Both the position numbers and the translations under genes were made by a program. Below the pieces are notes generated by a model. The model was not told the origin of the DNA and did no database searches. It was given only the letters and a program-made list of their open reading frames with translations. Of a DNA stretch of 5,781 bases, positions 1-5,601 are shown in pieces; positions within the stretch are counted from its first letter, which is position 1; each line of letters opens with the position of its first letter. This DNA is from Ardenticatenales bacterium (GTDB lineage: Bacteria; Chloroflexota; Anaerolineae; Promineifilales; UBA4811), in NCBI GenBank assembly GCA_030667645.1, contig DAOUVM010000181.1, positions 1-5,781 on the forward strand. The letters run 5' to 3'.

Positions 1-115
1 CACGGTCGAACGGAATCTCCCATTCCGCCAGCGCGGTGACCCAGGCGCAAAAGTGTACGTCGGCTGTGTCAGCCAACACGCCATCCAGATCCCAGATCAC
101 TGCCCTGCTTACCAT
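1..115 (-). CDS. HAD-family hydrolase, beta-phosphoglucomutase-like (partial, N-terminus only)
   Basis: Only the first 38 codons are in the window; the rest lies beyond base 1. The protein opens MVSRAVIWDLDGVLADTADV and continues with H-x3-W. This is HAD motif I (DxDGVL), with D9 as the expected nucleophile and D11 as the general acid/base, followed by the DTA-x2-H-x3-W stretch typical of the beta-phosphoglucomutase-like subfamily. Members of that subfamily are cytoplasmic sugar-phosphate mutases or phosphatases, so the substrate cannot be told from this fragment. The ATG lies inside the end of the upstream PHP gene: ATGGTAA holds this start and the PHP stop in another frame, a 7-base overlap. 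No convincing SD is visible, so translation is probably coupled to the PHP gene. Family assignment is firm; subfamily is likely; specific function is unknown. Confidence 0.85.
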   Translation of the reverse strand, partial: MVSRAVIWDLDGVLADTADVHFCAWVTALAEWEIPFDR

Positions 116-978
116 TTGCCATCCAGCGATAAGGCACAGGGGGTGCGATTGGAGAAACTCGTCAGGTGGGCAAATCCGGCCGCCCGCGCCATCTCGACCG
201 CCATCTCCCAGCCCACGGCAAGGTCGGCCGGGGCGTGAGCGTCAGAGCCGATCGTCAGCAGCTTCCCGCCCATCTGCCGGTACCAGGTCACAACGGCCTG
301 CCCGGGGGAAGTCTGTTTGGGGGAACCGCGCAGGGTGGACGTGTTGATCTCCAACGCAATCCCGTTCCGGATAATGGCGTCGAGAATCGACCGGACGGCC
401 TCTTCAAAATCCAGTACATTGTACTGGTCCGCGGTGTCGAACCCATTGCGCTTGACAACGTCGAGGTGCCCAACAATGTCAAACCCTCCCACCGAACACA
501 TCTGCTGCAGTTCGTGAAAATAGTCACCAAAGGCACGATCCATCGGCCGGGGTTGCGAGTAGAAGGGCGCAGTCACCGGCACCGTTTTCACCCAGTGGAG
601 CGAACCGATGACCAAGTCAAAGCGGTGTGCATCCAACAGGGCATCAGCCCGCGAACGGAATCGGTGAAACTCGCCGATTTCCACCCCTGCCAGTATTGTC
701 AATTGATCCCCAAAGAGCTCACGACAACGGGATATCTCTGCCATGTAGGCGACCGGTTGGAAAAAACCAAACCCCACATCGGCTGGTACAAAATCCACGT
801 GCTCTGTGAAAGCAATCTGGCGCAGCCCCAAAGCCACCGCCTGACGACACATCGCTTCAATAGCGGCCTCGCTATCGCAGGAGAAATGGGTGTGGACGTG
901 AAGATCGCAAAGCGGGAAGCGGTTCTTCCCGCGCCCTCTGACAAGTGGTGAAAGGGTGTCTTGGAGACAGGCAGACAT
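109..978 (-). CDS. PHP-domain phosphoesterase, histidinol-phosphatase (HisJ/HisK) family
   Basis: A 289-residue PHP-fold metal-dependent phosphoesterase, near the usual length of the HisJ-type histidinol-phosphatase family, which removes phosphate from L-histidinol phosphate in histidine synthesis. All the metal-binding PHP motifs are visible in order: D25-L-H27-V-H29, T58-E59-H60, G98-V-E100, G125-S-L-H128, G170-H-L-D173 and G244-S-D246-A-H248. The order and the SLHWV, HLDVVKR and LEINTS contexts favour the histidinol-phosphatase branch over the DNA polymerase PHP domain. The ATG follows the stop of the PH/SHOCT gene by 3 bases and has no good SD, so coupled translation is likely. No other his genes are in view, so a different phosphomonoester substrate is possible. 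It overlaps the HAD gene that follows, making two phosphatase-type enzymes back to back. Confidence 0.9.
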   Translation of the reverse strand: MSACLQDTLSPLVRGRGKNRFPLCDLHVHTHFSCDSEAAIEAMCRQAVALGLRQIAFTEHVDFVPADVGFGFFQPVAYMAEISRCRELFGDQLTILAGVEIGEFHRFRSRADALLDAHRFDLVIGSLHWVKTVPVTAPFYSQPRPMDRAFGDYFHELQQMCSVGGFDIVGHLDVVKRNGFDTADQYNVLDFEEAVRSILDAIIRNGIALEINTSTLRGSPKQTSPGQAVVTWYRQMGGKLLTIGSDAHAPADLAVGWEMAVEMARAAGFAHLTSFSNRTPCALSLDGKW

Positions 979-981
979 TGC

Positions 982-1629
982 TTACAGTTGATTCAGTAGA
1001 TCTTGCTTCTTCTTGTCAAATTCTGCCTGGGAGAGGATTCCTTTCTGGCGCAACTCGTCCAATTCGGCAATGAGTTCGGGGATGTCCCCAGCAGTGGGAG
1101 GCTCTGCTGCCAGCAGCCGCTTGGCCCGTGTCTGAAATGCGTCAATCTCCCCCAGGCTCTCCTTCTGGTTGAGCATCTCGGTCTTGAAGCGAATCGGGCC
1201 GTGAATACGACCTAGTCGATTGACCCCGATTTCGCTGGCGGTCAGAATCTCAATGTCTCCGAAACCCAACAGCCGGCCCACGGCGGATTGCCGTAGTACC
1301 ACATCGTTCACTTTCTCCAGCGACGAATCAATCACGTGCTTGTCCAGGATGCCCTCGACCTGGACCACTCGCCGATTGGTAACAATGTACTTTTCGTTCC
1401 ACCACCAGGCAGAGCGCCGGACGAAATCACCCAGCGGAATGAGAGCCAGGACGATGGCAGCCGCCAGACTAACGCCGCCGGTAGTGCCAAAGAGTACCGC
1501 TCCCAATGCCATGAGAGCGCCGATGACGAGCAACCTCACCAGCCCTATTGGCAATAGTTGGATCCAATGCTGCCGGGTGAGAAAAACAATCCGCTCGTTG
1601 CGTCCCAACAAAGATTCAACATATCCCAT
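982..1629 (-). CDS. Bacterial PH-domain membrane protein with C-terminal SHOCT motif
   Basis: A 215-residue protein of unknown role. A short polar N-terminus (1-20) leads into two hydrophobic helices at about 23-48 and 53-70. A bacterial pleckstrin-homology-like (DUF304/YdbS-type) domain follows, with the typical W75-W-W-N-E-K-Y81-I-V-T-N-R-R opening, ending near 131. A charged linker leads to a SHOCT motif at 182-215 (IxELxxLxxxGxLSxxEFxxKKxxLL). SHOCT is a short helical motif found at the ends of many prokaryotic proteins and is thought to aid oligomerisation. The start at 1629 was chosen because AGGAGG sits 7 bases upstream (1637-1642); an in-frame ATG at 1659 would translate through that SD. 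It lies 35 bases after lpd and 3 bases before the PHP gene, so it is probably co-transcribed. I expect an inner-membrane protein with the PH domain facing the cytoplasm; this is inference. Confidence 0.88.
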   Translation of the reverse strand: MGYVESLLGRNERIVFLTRQHWIQLLPIGLVRLLVIGALMALGAVLFGTTGGVSLAAAIVLALIPLGDFVRRSAWWWNEKYIVTNRRVVQVEGILDKHVIDSSLEKVNDVVLRQSAVGRLLGFGDIEILTASEIGVNRLGRIHGPIRFKTEMLNQKESLGEIDAFQTRAKRLLAAEPPTAGDIPELIAELDELRQKGILSQAEFDKKKQDLLNQL

Positions 1630-1636
1630 CTTTTGT

Positions 1637-1642
1637 CCTCCT
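1637..1642 (-). promoter_or_regulatory. Shine-Dalgarno site deciding the PH/SHOCT start
   Basis: The minus strand reads AGGAGG seven bases before the ATG at 1629. It is the best ribosome binding site in the second gene group and settles the start against the in-frame ATG at 1659, whose codons would encode this site. A second GGAGGT lies at 1645-1650, slightly too far away for the chosen start. Confidence 0.75.
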
Positions 1643-1664
1643 TGACCTCCAAGCCCCAATCAGG

Positions 1665-3083
1665 CTAACCGTGGATCGAACTGCCATCCACCGCGTGCGC
1701 CGCCTCCATGAGCGCTTCCGAGAGGGTCGGATGCGCGTGCACGTTGCGGCCGATCTCGGCCGCAGTCAACTCTTGCGCCTGCGCCAGCGTAAGTTCTGGC
1801 AGCAGCTCGGTTACGTCTGGTCCCACTAGGTGCGCTCCCAACAACTCTCCTGTTTTGCCATTAGAGACTATTTTAACAAACCCATCCCGCTCGCCCAAGC
1901 CCAGCGCCTTGCCATTGGCTAGGAAAAGGGATTTGCCTACCTGGGGCTCGAACCCGTTCTCCCGCGCTTGCTCCTCAGTATAGCCAAAACTGGCTACCTG
2001 CGGATGCGCATAGACGCAGCGGGGCATCATGGCGAAATTCAACGGTCGTGGTGGTGCGGTCGCCCCAGATTGCGAGGCAATCGCCTCAGCGGCCGCCACT
2101 CCCATCGCCGAACCCACGTGGGCCAGCATCAGCTTGCCGGTCACGTCGCCCGCGGCATAGATCCCGGAGACATTGGTGCTCATCTGGTCATCCACCTGTA
2201 TAAAGCCACCCCGTTCGGTCAATTGGACGCCGGCCGTCTCTAGGCCGATTCCTTCCACGTTGGGCTGAAACCCGATGGCCATCAGCGCCTTGTCAGCTTG
2301 CAGCGTTTCTGTCGCTTCTCCGCGGCAAAGGGTTACCCGGACACTACCGGATGCCGCGTCGACGCCGGTCACTGTCGCGCCGGTCACCGTCCTGATCTTG
2401 AGTCTCTTGTATGCCCTGGCCAGTACAGCGCTTGATTCAGGGTCTTCCAGCGGCAGAATCCGGTCCATCATCTCTATGATCGTCACGTCGACGCCATAGC
2501 TGCGCCAGATGTACGCGAACTCAATCCCGATCGGTCCCGCCCCAATGATAATAGCCGTTTTGGGCAACGTAGCGGAGAGAATGGCCTCCTCATAGCTGAT
2601 GACCGTTTCACCATCCAATGCCACGCCGGGGATGCTCCGCGGCCGGGCCCCGGTGGCAACGATCATGTTCTCGGTCTCGATGCACTCCTGGTCACCAGAG
2701 TTCAGTATCACCCTAATTTCGTTGCGGCCGGTGATCGCTGCTGTCCCCTCGAATGACGTGATCTTGTTTGCGTTTGTGAGCAACCGAATGCCCTTGACCA
2801 GGCGGCTGGACACCTGGCGACTGCGCTTGAATGCCGTGGCATAATCCAGTGTCAGGTTATCAAAGGAAAAGCCCAGTTCCGCACCGCGCTTTTGCAATGT
2901 GTGGGCGATCTCGGCGTTCTTGAGGAGCGACTTGGTCGGTATGCACCCCACGTTGAGGCACACTCCACCCCAATGCTTTTGCTCCACAATCGCTGCCCTC
3001 AGTCCCAATTGGGAAGCGCGGATTGCGGCCACGTACCCGGCGGGTCCCGCGCCGATCACTGTTACATCAAACCGTTTTGCCAT
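1665..3083 (-). CDS. lpdA: Dihydrolipoyl dehydrogenase (E3 component)
   Basis: This flavoprotein re-oxidises protein-bound dihydrolipoamide with NAD+ in the 2-oxo-acid dehydrogenase complexes and the glycine cleavage system. The 472-residue length is normal for the family. Visible in order are the FAD-binding G11-A-G-P-A-G16; the redox disulfide in GGVC42-LNVG-C47-IPTK; the NAD-binding GAGPIGIEFA with a downstream acidic residue (VTIIE), as expected for NAD+ over NADP+; the second FAD motif YAAGDVTG; and the C-terminal HAHPTLSE with the H451/E456 catalytic pair. These residues separate it from mercuric and glutathione reductases. The start at 3083 has AAGGAG six bases upstream; an in-frame ATG at 3101 would place that site inside the gene. 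No E1, E2 or lipoylation genes are in view, so the enzyme is probably shared between complexes encoded elsewhere. Confidence 0.95.
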   Translation of the reverse strand: MAKRFDVTVIGAGPAGYVAAIRASQLGLRAAIVEQKHWGGVCLNVGCIPTKSLLKNAEIAHTLQKRGAELGFSFDNLTLDYATAFKRSRQVSSRLVKGIRLLTNANKITSFEGTAAITGRNEIRVILNSGDQECIETENMIVATGARPRSIPGVALDGETVISYEEAILSATLPKTAIIIGAGPIGIEFAYIWRSYGVDVTIIEMMDRILPLEDPESSAVLARAYKRLKIRTVTGATVTGVDAASGSVRVTLCRGEATETLQADKALMAIGFQPNVEGIGLETAGVQLTERGGFIQVDDQMSTNVSGIYAAGDVTGKLMLAHVGSAMGVAAAEAIASQSGATAPPRPLNFAMMPRCVYAHPQVASFGYTEEQARENGFEPQVGKSLFLANGKALGLGERDGFVKIVSNGKTGELLGAHLVGPDVTELLPELTLAQAQELTAAEIGRNVHAHPTLSEALMEAAHAVDGSSIHG

Positions 3084-3089
3084 GACTGA

Positions 3090-3095
3090 CTCCTT
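3090..3095 (-). promoter_or_regulatory. Shine-Dalgarno site deciding the lpdA start
   Basis: AAGGAG on the minus strand lies six bases before the ATG at 3083. It supports that ATG over the in-frame ATG at 3101, which would leave a start with no good ribosome binding site and add six residues ahead of the conserved N-terminal strand. Confidence 0.75.
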
Positions 3096-3176
3096 GGCCA
3101 TGTCGTGGCCCACTCGGTACACAGAGGATGAATGTGGCAGGGGTACGCCGGCACATTCCAGCAACGGCTGCCAATC

Positions 3177-3204
3177 ATCCTAGTGCTCTGATCCGCCGGA
3201 ACAA
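3177..3204 (-). promoter_or_regulatory. Weak promoter candidate upstream of lpdA
   Basis: On the minus strand, TTGTTC (3199-3204) and TAGGAT (3177-3182) are separated by 16 bases, roughly 95 bases before the lpdA start. They match the sigma-70 consensus at three of six and four of six positions. This is the best pair I found in the gap between mutM and lpdA, but such matches occur often by chance. lpdA may simply be transcribed from the upstream group. Confidence 0.2.
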
Positions 3205-3237
3205 GCGCGGGACATATCCTCGCCCGGTCATGTGGCC

Positions 3238-3287
3238 GCCGCCGGCGCCGCAGAAACCACCCAACTTGGCTGCATGGCGTCGGCGGC
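3238..3287 (-). repeat. GC-rich inverted repeat after mutM (possible transcript-end or processing hairpin)
   Basis: Bases 3238-3249 and 3276-3287 form 12-base inverted arms with one mismatch (GCCGCCGGCGCC against GGCGTCGGCGGC) around a 26-base loop. The structure begins 9 bases past the mutM stop codon. On the minus-strand RNA the mismatch is C-A, and no U-run follows, so it is not a standard intrinsic terminator. On the opposite strand the mismatch would be a G-U pair. It could slow RNA decay or mark the boundary between the two gene groups. It is the main structure seen in the 213-base gap at 3084-3296, which holds no convincing gene. Confidence 0.4.
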
Positions 3288-3296
3288 TGACTCGCC

Positions 3297-4094
3297 CTAC
3301 CTCTGACAGCAGGGGCAAAAGTGGGTACTGCGCTGACCCAACACTATCCGCTCTATGGAGCTACCGCAAGCCAGACACGGCCGGCCGGTCCGGCCGTAGA
3401 CTCGTAGTCGCATCTGCATCTTACCACCGGGGTAGACCCAGTCGAGGGATGTTCCCCCGTGCTCTATCGCCTCCGCCAGCACCGCCTGGATGCCGCCGTG
3501 GAGCGCATCCGCCTCTGCCGGTGCCAGGCTGTTAGCCGGCCGGCGCGGTTCCAGTCCGGCTCGGTGCAACGCTTCATCCGCATAGATGTTACCGATCCCA
3601 GCGATAAAGCTCTGCTCCATGATCAGGGGTTTGATCGCCCGTCTCCGCCGCGCCAGTTGCTCCGTCAGCCAGCCCGCGCTGAACGCATCCGAGAGCGGTT
3701 CCGGTCCCAAGCGGCCGAGAACCGTGCGGGGGTCGGCCAACAGGTAGAGCCGGCCGAACTTGCGCGCATCAGAAAACCGCAACTGGCGGCCATTGTCCAT
3801 CGATAGAACCGTGTGGGCATACTTGTCTGGGTCCGCGTCAGGTGCTGCTGTCAGCAGCCGGCCGCTCATCCCCAAGTGGATCAACAGGGTGCGTCCGGCC
3901 GGCTCCAGGTCAAGAACCAGGTATTTGCCGCGCCGGGCCATCCCAACCACCGTCCGTCCCGGCAACAGCGATCGGAGTTCTGCTGGGGTCGGTGTGTGGC
4001 GCGACCAGTCAAGGCGGACTCCGGTAATGGTCCGCCCGACAATCTCCGGCCGGAGGCGGCGCACGGTGGTCTCGACTTCGGGCAGTTCCGGCAT
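3297..4094 (-). CDS. mutM: Formamidopyrimidine-DNA glycosylase (Fpg/MutM)
   Basis: Base-excision repair enzyme that removes 8-oxoguanine and formamidopyrimidines from DNA and cuts the strand at the abasic site. At 265 residues it is close to the usual length. It begins MPELPEVETT: after Met removal the proline is the nucleophile that forms the Schiff base, with E3 also catalytic. Other signature parts are K57, HLGMSG (72-77), SDARKFGRL, the helix-two-turn-helix GIGNIYADEAL, and a C-terminal zinc finger C240-x2-C243-x16-C260-x2-C263 with R255 in the hairpin. The start at 4094 is fixed by chemistry: a GTG at 4109 overlaps the GTPase stop as GTGA, but starting there would bury the catalytic proline. 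GAGG lies nine bases upstream. The gap to the GTPase gene is 11 bases, so it is probably in the same operon. The extra C262 is probably not a ligand. Confidence 0.96.
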   Translation of the reverse strand: MPELPEVETTVRRLRPEIVGRTITGVRLDWSRHTPTPAELRSLLPGRTVVGMARRGKYLVLDLEPAGRTLLIHLGMSGRLLTAAPDADPDKYAHTVLSMDNGRQLRFSDARKFGRLYLLADPRTVLGRLGPEPLSDAFSAGWLTEQLARRRRAIKPLIMEQSFIAGIGNIYADEALHRAGLEPRRPANSLAPAEADALHGGIQAVLAEAIEHGGTSLDWVYPGGKMQMRLRVYGRTGRPCLACGSSIERIVLGQRSTHFCPCCQR

Positions 4095-4105
4095 CGGCGC
4101 TAGCC

Positions 4106-4609
4106 TCACGTGTTCATGGCCAGCTTTGCCAGGGTCTCGAAAAGAGCCGCCACCCCTTCGCCGGTCAGGGCACTGGTCTCAAGGTAGGGCGCCCCAATGT
4201 ATGCGGAAAACGCCTGGCCCACTTGCGTTCGCACCGCCCGTTCCATATCTATCTTGTTGCCAACGACCAGCAGTGGTTGCCCAGGGACCCCCTGCAGGAC
4301 TTCGTCCTGCCACCGCCGCAGATTCACCAAGGAAGCGGGTGTAGTCACATCATACACCAGCGCGGCCACCCGGCTTCCCCGGTAGAACCCTGCCCGCACC
4401 GCTTCGAACCGCTCCTGACCAGCCATGTCCCAGATCGATAGCTTGACCGGTCCGGTCGGCAACGGAACCCGCTGGGTATAAAAGTCCACGCCAATGGTGG
4501 CCACTCGCGAAGCGTGGAACTTGCCCTCGCAATAGCGGCGAACCAGCGTGGTCTTGCCGACCGTCGCGTCGCCGACGATAATCACCTTGAGGAGTGGAAT
4601 CTTGTCCAT
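4106..4609 (-). CDS. Rab/Ras-like small GTPase
   Basis: A 167-residue protein that is almost entirely one small-GTPase domain, expected to be a GTP/GDP switch in the cytoplasm. The nucleotide motifs are complete: P-loop G13-DATV-G18-K19-T20, switch I T38, switch II W60-D61-M-A-G64-Q65-E-R-F, N118-K-I-D121 for guanine choice, and E144-T-S-A-L. Five patches match the Rab F motifs: IGVDF (39-43), KLSIW (56-60), QERF (65-68), FYRGS (75-79) and LVYDVT (84-89). Q65, the counterpart of the Ras catalytic glutamine, is present. The protein ends KLAMNT with no cysteine, so it cannot be prenylated as eukaryotic Rabs are. The start at 4609 follows the upstream gene's stop by 7 bases with a weak AGG-type SD; the frame stays open to about 4858 but that part overlaps the neighbour. 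Its partners and process are unknown. Confidence 0.92.
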   Translation of the reverse strand: MDKIPLLKVIIVGDATVGKTTLVRRYCEGKFHASRVATIGVDFYTQRVPLPTGPVKLSIWDMAGQERFEAVRAGFYRGSRVAALVYDVTTPASLVNLRRWQDEVLQGVPGQPLLVVGNKIDMERAVRTQVGQAFSAYIGAPYLETSALTGEGVAALFETLAKLAMNT

Positions 4610-4616
4610 CGGTCGG

Positions 4617-5354
4617 TTACCTGCTCCACCGGCCCAAAAAGTACTCGTGGGGGAACAACAATGTGCTTGGGTCAAACGGCTGGTTGGCCAGGAGGCGCAG
4701 GTTAGCCTGCTCAAAGAGCTGATGAAGGTCATCCAGGAATTCCAACTGCCGGCTTGCCGGTTCGGTATTAAAGATAGCCAGCATGGTGGTGAACTTGCCA
4801 GGCACAAAGCAGAGCCAGCGACCTCCCTCAGTTTGGGTCGAGCGCATGCCGGCGCCAAATATCTCCTTGGTGGCGCTGCGGAATGCGGACAGCATCGGGA
4901 CTAGCAATGCCGGATCCAGGTCAAACTCGCCCAGGGTGCCCAACGGCATGCCCGACTCGTTTTGATAGATCGCATACCCTTGCGCCCGGGCGATGTGCTT
5001 TCGGCGAATCAGTACACTCTCCCCCTCTGTCACTGCTCCTCTCCAATTGTCCGAACTGGGGGCATGCTCAATCATCGTCTCAATGCTGCGGATCTCGCGT
5101 TGGTAGTGAACGTACAGGTTCTGGAACTGGTCACGGTTAGTGGTACCGGCGTTAAAGCTTTCAGCCAGGTTGAAGAGCTTGGCCCGCACCCTCGCCAGAT
5201 ATTCCTGCGCCTGTTCGCGCGAATCGGGCGGCAACGGCGGGGGGGGAGCAGCGGCGTCGGCCGGGACCGCGCGAGCGGCCGCCTGTGTCGGCCGGCCGTT
5301 GCCTCGGCGAAAAAGATCACGCAACCAATTGAAGAATGAACGTCGTTCGGCCAT
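4617..5354 (-). CDS. Putative roadblock/longin-like protein with amphipathic N-terminus, likely GTPase partner
   Basis: A 245-residue protein whose family I do not recognise firmly. Residues 4-18 (RRSFFNWLRDLFRRG) would form an amphipathic helix with F7, L11, L14 and F15 on one side and arginines around it, a likely membrane-binding segment. An Ala/Pro-rich linker (25-43) with PPPPLPP follows, then a helical region at about 45-97. The C-terminal part (about 113-222) has the strand-helix-strand rhythm and the short GYAIYQNESGMPLG opening of roadblock/longin-type domains, which often bind or regulate small GTPases. It has no enzyme motif. Its gene sits 7 bases before the Rab-like GTPase, supporting a functional pair. 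The start is uncertain: AGGA (5370-5373) is 9 bases from a GTG at 5360 but 15 from the ATG at 5354. The roadblock call is inference from pattern. Confidence 0.75.
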   Translation of the reverse strand: MAERRSFFNWLRDLFRRGNGRPTQAAARAVPADAAAPPPPLPPDSREQAQEYLARVRAKLFNLAESFNAGTTNRDQFQNLYVHYQREIRSIETMIEHAPSSDNWRGAVTEGESVLIRRKHIARAQGYAIYQNESGMPLGTLGEFDLDPALLVPMLSAFRSATKEIFGAGMRSTQTEGGRWLCFVPGKFTTMLAIFNTEPASRQLEFLDDLHQLFEQANLRLLANQPFDPSTLLFPHEYFLGRWSR

Positions 5355-5388
5355 AATCACTATGCCAATTCCTGCCATGTGGAATGCC

Positions 5389-5397
5389 ATTATATCA
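5389..5397 (-). promoter_or_regulatory. Extended -10 promoter for the GTPase/mutM group
   Basis: The minus strand reads TGATATAAT, a perfect TATAAT preceded by TGn. No good -35 element is present at 16 to 18 bases upstream (the sequence there is C-rich), which is the usual pattern for extended -10 promoters. Transcription would begin near 5382 and leave a leader of about 25 bases before the first gene. This is probably the main promoter for the roadblock-like protein, the GTPase and mutM. Confidence 0.65.
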
Positions 5398-5429
5398 CAT
5401 TGAAACGCTCAAGGGGAGTAGGAACGAGC

Positions 5430-5458
5430 CTGTCACCGAAGCTCAAACCGTGTATAAT
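5430..5458 (+). promoter_or_regulatory. Sigma-70-type promoter reading toward the zinc-ribbon gene
   Basis: CTGTCA (5430-5435, four of six against TTGACA) and a perfect TATAAT (5453-5458) are exactly 17 bases apart. Transcription would begin near 5465 and leave a leader of about 175 bases before the zinc-ribbon gene. It is back to back with the minus-strand promoter about 35 bases away, so the two groups may be controlled together. Confidence 0.6.
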
Positions 5459-5583
5459 AACCGAGGATACCAAGACCTGCACCCCGTGCGACGAAACAGG
5501 CGCAGCCGCGTAGTGTACTAGGCAGGCCGAGTCGGAACGGCGCGATGTCAGATGCAAGTCATGTTCTTCTCTTTGCAGCGGGT

Positions 5584-5601
5584 TATAATACCGGCAGCCG
5601 G
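5584..5601 (+). promoter_or_regulatory. Second TATAAT with adjoining palindrome, possible proximal promoter/operator
   Basis: A perfect TATAAT (5584-5589) is followed one base later by CCGGC-A-GCCGG (5591-5601), a near-perfect palindrome that would sit on the transcription start. No acceptable -35 element lies 16 to 18 bases upstream and there is no TGn extension, so the box would need an activator or may be chance. A start here would give a short leader of about 45 bases to the zinc-ribbon gene. Confidence 0.35.

Noticed and set aside
166..951. Long open frame on the plus strand, 261 codons, opposite the PHP gene
   Set aside because: It is antisense to a gene with a complete set of PHP metal motifs, has no recognisable domain and no SD. 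It is a shadow frame caused by GC-rich codon use.
3238..3287. Intrinsic terminator after mutM
   Set aside because: The inverted repeat is present, but the loop is long and no U-run follows on the minus-strand RNA, so it is listed as a repeat only.
3128..3535. Plus-strand frame of 135 codons across the mutM-lpdA gap
   Set aside because: It is Arg/Pro/Ser-rich, mostly antisense to mutM, and has no domain or SD; it is typical of GC-rich shadow frames.
4095..4109. GTG start for mutM at 4109
   Set aside because: It would add five residues before the proline that must be the mature N-terminus for catalysis.
4610..4858. N-terminal extension of the GTPase frame to 4858
   Set aside because: The extension lies inside the upstream gene in another frame, lacks conserved sequence, and the domain begins naturally at the ATG at 4609.
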